Assembly (NCBI GenBank): GCA_017551465.1
Contig: JAFZLN010000119.1
Span: 1-6,406, forward strand
DNA from: Bacilli bacterium
Lineage (GTDB): Bacteria; Bacillota_I; Bacilli_A; RFN20; CAG-826
DNA: 6,406 nt
Direction of reading: 5' to 3'
Shown: positions 1 through 5,518 of the stretch, piece after piece
Numbering within the stretch: position 1 is the stretch's first letter
Layout: each line of letters opens with the position of its first letter
Position numbers and translations under genes: made by a program
The notes under the pieces: generated by a model
The model's input: only the letters and a program-made list of their open reading frames with translations
The model's database searches: none
Told to the model about the DNA's origin: nothing

Positions 1-1
1 C

Positions 2-247
2 CATGCGATGTGTATCACCGGTGTTTCCTTCAAAGAAGGAATTCCAAGCAAATGGAAGATTGAAAACTCCTGGGGTAAAGATCGCGCTAAAGATGGTTAC
101 TATATGATGTCGGCTTCTTGGTTTGACCAATTTGTCTATCAAGCGGTTGTCGATAAGAAATATTTAAACAAAGAAGAATTAAAAGCCCTTGAAGGTAAAG
201 CCATTGTCTTAAAACCATGGGATCCAATGGGCTCACTCGCGGACTAA
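2..247 (+). CDS. pepC: C1B cysteine aminopeptidase (PepC/bleomycin hydrolase family), C-terminal fragment
   Basis: This is the 3' end of a gene that starts before the window; the frame is open from base 2 to a TAA at 245-247. The fragment begins with His-Ala-Met-Cys-Ile-Thr-Gly-Val, in which the His (bases 2-4) matches the catalytic His of papain-like C1B peptidases. About 20 residues later, KIENSWG supplies the catalytic Asn (codon 65-67). The catalytic Cys lies upstream and is not seen. The C-terminus, with PWDPMGSLAD, closely resembles the conserved end of PepC and bleomycin hydrolase. In the known family that tail reaches into the active site of a cytoplasmic hexamer and sets the aminopeptidase specificity. 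The likely role is removal of N-terminal residues from peptides in the cytoplasm. The next gene begins four bases after the stop, suggesting one transcript. Family assignment is firm; substrate range cannot be judged. Confidence 0.93.
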   Translation, partial: HAMCITGVSFKEGIPSKWKIENSWGKDRAKDGYYMMSASWFDQFVYQAVVDKKYLNKEELKALEGKAIVLKPWDPMGSLAD

Positions 248-251
248 TTAA

Positions 252-881
252 ATGCAAAAGTTTCAGTTATATTTATTTGACTTTGATGGAACTTTATTTG
301 ATACGCTTCCATCCTCAAAATACGTCTTCAAAAAAGCCTATGAGAATTTAGGTTACCAAGTAAATGAAGATGATATTTTAGGTTTTACTCGTGAACCAAG
401 TCCTGATAGTTATAAACGTTTAGGTTTTCCAAAGGAAAAATATCGTTCCTTCATCGAAGATATCAACTATTACGTGAACTCACAAGAGAGTGTTAATCTC
501 ACTGATATTTATGATGATACATACGATACCATCATTGATTTAAGAATGTCTGAAGCGGATTTAGGTATTGTGACCAGTAATCACGCCACTCACGTTAGAG
601 ACGTCTTAAAGAAGTTTGATATGCAAAAGGATTTCTTTAAGGAAATAGTGGGTAATAAAGAAGCGCCTATTCCAAAGCCTGATCCAAGTCCATTATTAAA
701 AGCTTTAGAAATGCTTAACTATCAAGGCGATAAGAAAGACGTCTGCTATGTCGGTGATTCACTTAATGATTGTGTTGCCGCTACAAAAGCGGGCATTGTT
801 CCAATTTTGCTCGATAGGGACAACGAATATCCTAATACAGAGTATCTAAGAATTCGTTCATTAAAAGAACTTCTAGATTAA
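252..881 (+). CDS. HAD-superfamily hydrolase, phosphoglycolate phosphatase-like
   Basis: This 209-residue protein has all four HAD motifs. Motif I is DFDGT, with nucleophile D10 and acid/base D12. Motif II is T108 in VTSN. Motif III is K142 in PKPDPSP. Motif IV is GDSLND, with D169 and D173 expected to bind Mg2+. The residues between motif I and motif II form an alpha-helical cap (about 17-95), as in subfamily I enzymes such as Gph and PpaX. The expected role is cytoplasmic hydrolysis of a small phosphate ester through an aspartyl-phosphate intermediate. The exact substrate (phosphoglycolate, pyrophosphate or a sugar phosphate) cannot be read from the motifs. The ATG lies four bases after the upstream peptidase stop and has no clear Shine-Dalgarno site, so translation probably depends on coupling to that gene. 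The family call is firm. Confidence 0.9.
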   Translation: MQKFQLYLFDFDGTLFDTLPSSKYVFKKAYENLGYQVNEDDILGFTREPSPDSYKRLGFPKEKYRSFIEDINYYVNSQESVNLTDIYDDTYDTIIDLRMSEADLGIVTSNHATHVRDVLKKFDMQKDFFKEIVGNKEAPIPKPDPSPLLKALEMLNYQGDKKDVCYVGDSLNDCVAATKAGIVPILLDRDNEYPNTEYLRIRSLKELLD

Positions 882-911
882 TAAATATCTTTAATTATCA
901 TTAAAAACCCG

Positions 912-917
912 TATAAT
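912..917 (+). promoter_or_regulatory. Perfect TATAAT -10 box before the membrane-protein gene
   Basis: A consensus TATAAT lies in the gap between the HAD gene and the membrane-protein gene. Transcription would start near 924, giving a leader of roughly 20 bases before the ATG at 943. The upstream -35 region is weak: TTTAAT at 890-895 matches TTGACA at three of six positions with a 16-base spacer. No TGn extension precedes the box. The same CGTATAAT core followed two bases later by GTAT recurs in the rimP promoter, which supports it as a real promoter. There is no convincing terminator before it, so read-through from the upstream genes is also likely. Confidence 0.55.
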
Positions 918-942
918 TGGTATTAACCTGTTTTTGAATATT

Positions 943-2079
943 ATGGCAAAAAGCAAAAGAAGAAGAGGGGTTAAGACATATCGCCCTCACGGTATCGCAA
1001 CTTTCATCTATGTTATATTCGGTTTAGCCGTTCTTGCTGGCTTAGCCGCTTTTGTTTTGATGCCAATGTTCACGTTCTCAGTGAATGGTAGTGTAGATCC
1101 GACCATATCGCCAACATTTACTGGCTTAGAATTCGTCGGCTTTACAGTGAGGCAATATTTGCCAACTGTCACGCAACAGTTCCAACCAAAATACGACACA
1201 TTCTTAGAATATTTTGGTTCTACTCAACCAACTAATGAAGCATTAAAAGTTATATTTAACTTTCATCAATACATTGAATTAGCCTTTGGTGGTTTATTTG
1301 CCCTAGTGGCCATCTTTGCCGTTGTGGAATTCTTATTAGTGTTCATAATGTTAATTTTTGGTAAGAGCAATCACCCAGGTGGTATTAAGACTTTCGCGTG
1401 GTTAATCTTCTGGTTCTTCGCGGCAAACGTTGGCTTAATCTTCATGTATTTCTTCTTCTATCAACAAATCATTGGAGAAATACAAGCCGCTAACGGAACT
1501 GATGATACGATTGCCATTAACTTCGATATGAAGTTCTTAATCATCTTAGGCGCTTTATTCGTAGTTTGTATTATTTTATCGATTATTTGGAGGGCGGGCT
1601 TTAAGGATCGCATAGCGATGTCTCGTGGTAAGAGAAAAAGCGACGATGATGACGATGACGAAGAAGGCATCGTTACATTTGCTAAAACTCAACCAATGCC
1701 CAATCCCCGGCAACCAGAGCAACAGCCCCAACAACAACCAGTAAATAATAGTGGCGCTAATTCAGTTATCACCATTGGTGATAGAGCGTACACTAAGAAT
1801 ACAGAAATTACTAATGCGACGATTCCTGAAGGTATCGCTTCATTAGGTAGTTCAGCTTTTGCTAACTGTGTAAATTTAACATCTGTTTCCTTACCAGGCA
1901 GTTTACAAGAAATTGGCTTTAACTGCTTCTTCAATACTCCTAAATTAACAAGCATTACTTTTAACGGCACAGTTGAAAGATGGAAATGCGTGAAAAGAGG
2001 TAGTAACTGGCTTTCTAAATCAGGCACAAAAACCATCAAATGTACTGATGGTAGAATAAACGTTAATCCTAAGCATTAA
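943..2079 (+). CDS. Four-helix membrane protein with C-terminal BspA-type leucine-rich repeats
   Basis: The 378-residue protein starts with a basic stretch (KSKRRR) followed by four hydrophobic segments at about 18-45, 109-140, 150-175 and 195-216. A roughly 65-residue polar loop separates the first two. After the last helix come a basic patch, an acidic run (about 234-241), a Gln/Pro-rich linker (about 249-268) and two LRR_5/BspA-like repeats (about 286-332; TIPEGIASLGSSAF and VSLPGSLQEIGFNCF). The end, with FNGTVERWKCV and CTDGRI, is the cap typical of BspA-like domains. By the positive-inside rule both ends are cytoplasmic, so the repeat domain would face inward, unlike secreted BspA proteins. 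Function is unknown; the repeats suggest protein binding. TTG at 934 is an in-frame alternative start three codons earlier. ATG is preferred, though neither has a Shine-Dalgarno site. A LicD-like gene follows after 17 bases, probably in the same transcript. Confidence 0.82.
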   Translation: MAKSKRRRGVKTYRPHGIATFIYVIFGLAVLAGLAAFVLMPMFTFSVNGSVDPTISPTFTGLEFVGFTVRQYLPTVTQQFQPKYDTFLEYFGSTQPTNEALKVIFNFHQYIELAFGGLFALVAIFAVVEFLLVFIMLIFGKSNHPGGIKTFAWLIFWFFAANVGLIFMYFFFYQQIIGEIQAANGTDDTIAINFDMKFLIILGALFVVCIILSIIWRAGFKDRIAMSRGKRKSDDDDDDEEGIVTFAKTQPMPNPRQPEQQPQQQPVNNSGANSVITIGDRAYTKNTEITNATIPEGIASLGSSAFANCVNLTSVSLPGSLQEIGFNCFFNTPKLTSITFNGTVERWKCVKRGSNWLSKSGTKTIKCTDGRINVNPKH

Positions 2080-2096
2080 TTAAATTATTAATTACT

Positions 2097-2972
2097 ATGA
2101 AATCAGAATACGTTATCGATCAAGAGAAATATGTTTTAGGCACCGATAAAAATGGCCAGGTCTATTATATAAACGAAGTCCAAGAAGTCATTCTTCCAAT
2201 TATTCTTGAGATTGACCGTATTTGCCGTAAAAATAACATTCCTTACGCTTTATCATTTGGAAGCGCTCTAGGCATCTATAACTACCAAGGCTTTATCCCT
2301 TGGGACGATGATGCTGATATTGTCTTTAACTATGAAGATTTAGACCGTTTAGTGGAAGCTTTTAAAAAAGACTTAAAGCCTGAATTTGTCGTCGATGCTT
2401 ATGAAATTGATAAGCGCTATAACTTATTACAACCAACTTTCAAAGTTAAAAATAAAAACGGCCCAACAATGCTTGATTATAACCATAAGCGTCTACCTGA
2501 TAGAATCCATTCTTCTGATGGTTTCTTTGTGGATATGGTGGCTTTAGTGGGTATTCCTGATGCGAGAACCCATAGAAAACTACTTAACAAAAGTAGAAGA
2601 AGAATGATTAGTTATTTTATTCAAGACTATATGTTTAATCACGATCCGCTTAAATTAAAAGCCAAAATGAAAACGGATGAAAAGAAATATGCAGAGATGT
2701 ATAAAACCGCTCCATACGTCACGCAAACCCCTTTACTCCCATTTCCTAGCCAAAAGAAGAACCTATTTCCTAAAGAAATGATTTATCCTTTCAAAGAATA
2801 TACATTCGAAGGACATAAACTCTATTCATTCAATGACATTGAAGGTTTCTGCCGCTTATTCTTTGGTGAAGATAGCTTGAAGAAATATGATGGAGAAAAA
2901 TGGATTGATACCTATCCAAAAAGTAAGAGAAAATCGATTCACATCAAAGCCTTCGATTTTGACAAAAAATAA
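2097..2972 (+). CDS. LicD-family phosphotransferase-like protein (nucleotidyltransferase fold)
   Basis: This 291-residue protein has the LicD signature: a helix EIDRICRKNNIPY (about 38-50), the nucleotidyltransferase motif SFGSALG (53-59), then GFIPWDDDADI (65-75) with the metal-binding Asp cluster at D70-D72 and D74. A third acidic position is D146 in FFVDMVAL. LicD proteins transfer phosphocholine or similar phospho-groups from CDP-activated donors to cell-surface glycans, teichoic acids or glycolipids on the cytoplasmic side. The third motif departs from the common FxDIFPLD form, and the C-terminal part is only loosely family-like, so donor and acceptor are unknown. It has no signal peptide or membrane helix. 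No Shine-Dalgarno site precedes the ATG. It follows the membrane-protein gene by 17 bases, consistent with co-transcription and an envelope role, which is inference. Confidence 0.85.
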   Translation: MKSEYVIDQEKYVLGTDKNGQVYYINEVQEVILPIILEIDRICRKNNIPYALSFGSALGIYNYQGFIPWDDDADIVFNYEDLDRLVEAFKKDLKPEFVVDAYEIDKRYNLLQPTFKVKNKNGPTMLDYNHKRLPDRIHSSDGFFVDMVALVGIPDARTHRKLLNKSRRRMISYFIQDYMFNHDPLKLKAKMKTDEKKYAEMYKTAPYVTQTPLLPFPSQKKNLFPKEMIYPFKEYTFEGHKLYSFNDIEGFCRLFFGEDSLKKYDGEKWIDTYPKSKRKSIHIKAFDFDKK

Positions 2973-2978
2973 AAACTA

Positions 2979-3006
2979 TTTACATACGCGTAATTTCACG
3001 TATAAT
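2979..3006 (+). promoter_or_regulatory. Strong SigA-type promoter of the rimP-nusA-ylxR-infB operon
   Basis: The -35 box TTTACA (2979-2984, five of six consensus bases) and the perfect -10 box TATAAT (3001-3006) are separated by 16 bases. They begin seven bases after the licD-like stop codon. Expected transcription start is about 3012-3013. The spacer holds an eight-base palindrome, TACGCGTA (2985-2992), and an inverted repeat ATACG (2984-2988) / CGTAT (2999-3003) that overlaps the -10 box. Either could be a repressor site, but repeats this short may be chance. No other promoter-like sequence lies between here and rimP. Confidence 0.85.
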
Positions 3007-3011
3007 GAGTA

Positions 3012-3037
3012 TGCTATTTAGCGCGAGCTAAGTAGTA
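3012..3037 (+). promoter_or_regulatory. 5'-terminal leader hairpin with GNRA tetraloop
   Basis: Eleven consecutive pairs (nine Watson-Crick, two G-U) join 3012-3022 to 3027-3037 and close a GCGA loop at 3023-3026, a classic GNRA tetraloop. It begins at or next to the predicted transcription start, so the native transcript would carry a hairpin at its very 5' end. Such structures can protect mRNA from 5'-end decay or serve as a receptor for tertiary contacts or protein. If transcription comes from upstream, GAGTAT at 3007-3012 can pair with ATACTC at 3039-3044 and lengthen the stem. The pairing is seen directly; the role is inferred. Confidence 0.6.
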
Positions 3038-3040
3038 AAT

Positions 3041-3055
3041 ACTCTGAATAAGAGT
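3041..3055 (+). promoter_or_regulatory. Candidate antiterminator hairpin in the rimP leader
   Basis: ACTCT (3041-3045) is perfectly complementary to AGAGT (3051-3055) across a five-base loop. A T3040-G3056 wobble can be added. AGAGT is also the base of the terminator's ascending strand, so the two hairpins cannot coexist. The alternative has only five or six pairs against eight or nine for the terminator, so it would be transient, or would need a bound factor, ribosome or polymerase pausing to matter. Confidence 0.45.
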
Positions 3056-3080
3056 GGCCAAGCAGCCACTCTTTGTTTTT
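3050..3080 (+). terminator. Intrinsic terminator (attenuator) in the 5' UTR of rimP
   Basis: AAGAGTGGC (3050-3058) pairs perfectly with GCCACTCTT (3065-3073) around the loop CAAGCA, and a T-tract follows: TTGTTTTT (3073-3080), interrupted by one G. It lies downstream of the operon promoter and ends eight bases before the rimP ATG, so native transcripts must read through it to express the operon. It may also stop read-through from the licD-like gene. A moderate stem with an interrupted U-tract is the type of terminator known to depend on or be stimulated by NusA in Bacillus subtilis, where NusA controls its own operon this way. Confidence 0.85.
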
Positions 3081-3087
3081 GAAGGCT

Positions 3088-3534
3088 ATGGTACTAAACG
3101 AATTAAAGAAACTCATCGAAGCAAAATTAAACGCCATTGGTTATGAACTAGTGGAATTTAGTTTTGGTAACGACACATTAAGTATCGTTGTCGATAAGGA
3201 AAGTGAAATCGATATGAATATGATTGTCGAAGTCACTAACGAATTAAACGCTTATCTCGATGAACTTAATCCATTTGAAAAACCATATACTTTAGATCTC
3301 TCTTCCTTAGGTGCAGAAAAACCATTAAAAGTGGAAAGACTTAATGCCTACGTTGGTAAATATGTCAATGTCCATTTAGTTAATCCAATCAAAGGTGAAA
3401 ACATCTATGAAGGTGATTTAAAGGAAGTTGATGATGATAAAATCATCATTACCTACCGTCAAAAGACCAGAAGTATTGATTTAGAGGTATTGAAAAGCAA
3501 TATCTATAAAATACGTTTAGCGATTAAATTTTAA
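3088..3534 (+). CDS. rimP: Ribosome maturation factor RimP
   Basis: This 148-residue protein matches the RimP (YlxS/YhbC, DUF150) family in length and layout. An N-terminal alpha/beta domain (about 1-75) carries GYELVEFSF and LSIVVDKESEID. It is followed by the family hallmark region, here LDLSSLGAEKPLK (compare LEVSSPGAERPLK). The C-terminal domain is a small SH3-like beta barrel (about 85-148). RimP acts in the cytoplasm in assembly of the 30S subunit. Position one codon before nusA supports the call. In-frame TTG codons at 3073 and 3079 lie in the terminator T-tract and are poor starts, so ATG 3088 is chosen. The only Shine-Dalgarno-like element, GAAGG at 3081-3085, is just two bases from this ATG, so initiation may be weak. 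The common SSPG/ER of this motif is SSLG/EK here. Confidence 0.93.
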   Translation: MVLNELKKLIEAKLNAIGYELVEFSFGNDTLSIVVDKESEIDMNMIVEVTNELNAYLDELNPFEKPYTLDLSSLGAEKPLKVERLNAYVGKYVNVHLVNPIKGENIYEGDLKEVDDDKIIITYRQKTRSIDLEVLKSNIYKIRLAIKF

Positions 3535-3538
3535 GGAG
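3533..3538 (+). promoter_or_regulatory. Shine-Dalgarno site of nusA overlapping the rimP stop
   Basis: AAGGAG overlaps the rimP TAA stop (3532-3534) and lies eight bases before the nusA ATG at 3547. It is the best ribosome-binding site in the window and decides the nusA start over the in-frame ATG at 3553. Confidence 0.85.
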
Positions 3539-3546
3539 TAAAAATT

Positions 3547-5250
3547 ATGGCTATGAACGCAGTAGAATTCATTGCGGCTTTAGAAGAAATTGAAGCTAGC
3601 AAGGGAATTAGCAAAGACACGATTCTTGACATGTTACAAGAATCACTTATCAAAGCTTATCGCAAACAACTCGGTGGTGACGACGCAGATGTCCGTGTCA
3701 ATATTGACCCAGAAAAAGGCATTATTGATATGTGTCAAGTTAAAGCGGTCGTTGACGAAGTTGAAGACGATTTCTTACAAATCAGTGTGCAAGACGCAAA
3801 TGACGCCGACAAATCTAAAAAGTATAAAGCCGGTGATGAATTTGTCATTCCTGCAACTATTGATGAATTAAAGAAAGCGACAGCGATGAGCGTTAAGAGC
3901 ATGCTCAAACAAAAATTCGCCGAAGCAGAAAAGAGCATTCTTTACGAAACATTTAAAGACAAAATTGGTACTATCATCACTGGTAAGGTTGAAAAAGTTG
4001 ATGATCGTGGTATCAGTGTCAACATTGTGAAAACGTCCGTCTTCTTACCAAAGAAAGAATTAATTGGTGATGAAAGATTTATCGTTGGTGAAACAATTAA
4101 AATTTACGTCGATGACGTTGCTAGTGGCACAAAAGGTGCACACATTGTTGTTTCCCGTAGTAAAGAAGGTTTCTTAAAATGCATCTTAGCGGAAGAAATC
4201 AGTGAAATCTACGATGGCACAGTCCAAATTAAAGCCGTCGCTCGTGAAGCTGGTGAAAGAAGCAAAGTTGCCGTTTATAGCAAAGACCCAACCATCGACC
4301 CAGCTGGTGCCTGTATTGGTAGCAATGGTGCTAGAATCCAAAAGGTTGTCAGCCAATTAGGTAATGGTGGTATAAATAAAGAAAAGATTGATATTATCGG
4401 ATACTCCGATAACACCGCTTTGTTCATCATGGAAGCCCTCAAACCAGCACGTGTTGTGGGTGCCGTTGTTGATGAAGAAAACAAGAGTGCGATCGCCATT
4501 GTTAATGATGATTCCTTCTCTTTAGCGATTGGTCGTCGTGGTGTTAACGTCCGTTTAGCCGTTAAATTAACTGGTTACAACATCGATGTTAAGACAGAAA
4601 CCATGGCCGCTGAAGAAGGTCTTGAATACATTTCTCTTGAAGAAGCTACAGCCGAAGAAAACGCCAAGAAAGCCGAACTTATTTTGGCCAAGAAAGCCAG
4701 CGAAGAACTTGCTCAACCAAGTGTTTTACGTGGCTTACCAGAAGGCTATGTCGCTCCTCAAGACCGTGTCTATGAAGAAGAAGCTACCGCTGAAGACAAT
4801 GCTGATTTAAACGAAGCTTTAGAAAACGAAGTTGAAAAGAAAGAAACAGTCGTTGAAACTAAAGTTGAAGAAGCTCCAGCCGTGGAAGAAAAGCCAGTTG
4901 AAGAAGTCAAAGTTGAAGCGGCTCCTGAAGTTAAAGAGGAAGTCAAGGAAGAACGTAAAGAGGTTAAAACAACAACTTCTATCGAAGACCTTGAAAAATC
5001 CCTCGCAGACGAAAGCGCTCGTAAAGCAAATAAAGGCGCTAAAAAGTCCTTTAAGAAGAACAATAAAAAGGCAGAAGATGAACCTGAAGACGAAGAAAAA
5101 CCAGTCATCGCTACAGGTGAAAGAATGTCTATTTATACCGAAGAAGAACTTCGTCAAATCGAAGAAGAAGATCAATATGAAGATGAAGTCGAAGACGACG
5201 ATATTGACTACGATGATTATGACGAATACTACGACGATGACGGTAGATAA
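3547..5250 (+). CDS. nusA: Transcription termination/antitermination factor NusA with long acidic tail
   Basis: NusA binds RNA polymerase and nascent RNA, and promotes pausing, intrinsic termination and antitermination. The 567 residues show the RNA-polymerase-binding N-terminal domain (about 1-130), an S1 domain (about 137-203), then KH1 (AREAGERSKVAV, DPAGACIGSNGARIQ, about 232-300) and KH2 (SLAIGRRGVNVRLA, about 305-350). KH1 has a GSNG loop lacking the usual Lys and about five extra residues (GNGGINKEK) after the following helix. Bacillus NusA ends shortly after KH2 (about 370 residues). Here about 200 more follow: a helical Glu/Ala/Lys stretch in which EEATAEENA and EEATAEDNA recur, a Glu/Lys/Pro/Val low-complexity region (about 425-475), a basic patch KKSFKKNNKK (499-508) and a final Asp/Glu/Tyr-rich run (about 539-566). 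It overlaps ylxR by one base. An attenuator in the operon leader suggests NusA autoregulation. Confidence 0.96.
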   Translation: MAMNAVEFIAALEEIEASKGISKDTILDMLQESLIKAYRKQLGGDDADVRVNIDPEKGIIDMCQVKAVVDEVEDDFLQISVQDANDADKSKKYKAGDEFVIPATIDELKKATAMSVKSMLKQKFAEAEKSILYETFKDKIGTIITGKVEKVDDRGISVNIVKTSVFLPKKELIGDERFIVGETIKIYVDDVASGTKGAHIVVSRSKEGFLKCILAEEISEIYDGTVQIKAVAREAGERSKVAVYSKDPTIDPAGACIGSNGARIQKVVSQLGNGGINKEKIDIIGYSDNTALFIMEALKPARVVGAVVDEENKSAIAIVNDDSFSLAIGRRGVNVRLAVKLTGYNIDVKTETMAAEEGLEYISLEEATAEENAKKAELILAKKASEELAQPSVLRGLPEGYVAPQDRVYEEEATAEDNADLNEALENEVEKKETVVETKVEEAPAVEEKPVEEVKVEAAPEVKEEVKEERKEVKTTTSIEDLEKSLADESARKANKGAKKSFKKNNKKAEDEPEDEEKPVIATGERMSIYTEEELRQIEEEDQYEDEVEDDDIDYDDYDEYYDDDGR

Positions 5251-5501
5251 TGAACAAAGTAATTACTAGAACTTGCATCGTTACTAGAAAAGCTTTATCC
5301 CGGGAAGAGATGTTTAGAGTAGTTAAGACTCCTAATCACGAAATAAAGATTGATTCCTCATATAAAGTACAAGGTCGTGGCTGCTATCTAACCAAAGATA
5401 AGGATATAATCCTTCTTGGTAAGAAAAGAGCCGTAATTGAAAGACATTTAAAAGTCAGTGATTGCCAAGCAATCTATGACGAATTATTGAAATTATTATA
5501 A
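5250..5501 (+). CDS. rnpM: YlxR/RnpM family RNA-binding protein
   Basis: This small 83-residue protein matches the YlxR family (DUF448): [20 protein letters not shown] near the N-terminus corresponds to the family's RTCxxxRxxxxKxxLxRxV pattern, and GRGCYLTKD (about 42-50) to the RGAYxC signature. The N-terminal Cys9 and C45 are present, but the second family Cys after the Tyr is Thr. YlxR of Firmicutes has been described as an RNA-binding protein that interacts with RNase P RNA and modulates its activity, hence the name RnpM. Its ATG shares one base with the nusA TAA stop (TAATG) and has no strong Shine-Dalgarno site, so it is probably translated by coupling with nusA. The next gene is infB; the YlxQ (L7Ae-like) gene that commonly sits here is absent. 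Confidence 0.9.
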   Translation: MNKVITRTCIVTRKALSREEMFRVVKTPNHEIKIDSSYKVQGRGCYLTKDKDIILLGKKRAVIERHLKVSDCQAIYDELLKLL

Positions 5502-5504
5502 GAA

Positions 5505-5510
5505 AGAAGG
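5505..5510 (+). promoter_or_regulatory. Shine-Dalgarno site of infB
   Basis: AGAAGG lies eight bases before ATG 5519 in the 17-base gap after ylxR. It selects this ATG over the in-frame TTG codons at 5513 and 5516. Confidence 0.75.
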
Positions 5511-5518
5511 TGTTGTTG

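Noticed and set aside
882..942. AAAAAC (903-908) and GTTTTT (930-935) as a terminator hairpin
   Set aside because: The stem is A-T only except for one pair, and the loop is 21 bases with the -10 box inside it.
3011..3031. A six-codon leader peptide (ATG CTA TTT AGC GCG AGC TAA) inside the 5' hairpin
   Set aside because: The ATG would be at or before the predicted transcription start, with no Shine-Dalgarno site. It would require leaderless translation, for which there is no evidence.
3073..3087. Upstream TTG starts for rimP adding up to five residues
   Set aside because: They lie in the T-tract of the terminator with no ribosome-binding site; ATG 3088 fits the family N-terminus better.
2973..3087. 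A tRNA gene before rimP, as metY in E. coli
   Set aside because: The GNRA hairpin and terminator do not form a cloverleaf, and no T-loop GTTCRANNC or B-box sequence is present.
4770..5175. Long Ser-rich and Phe-rich antisense frames opposite the nusA tail
   Set aside because: They mirror the Glu/Lys/Asp-rich codons of nusA; no start signals or family resemblance.
4832..5269. Lys-rich + strand frame of 145 codons inside nusA
   Set aside because: It is the shifted reading of GAA/AAA-rich codons of nusA, and nusA is clearly the coding frame.
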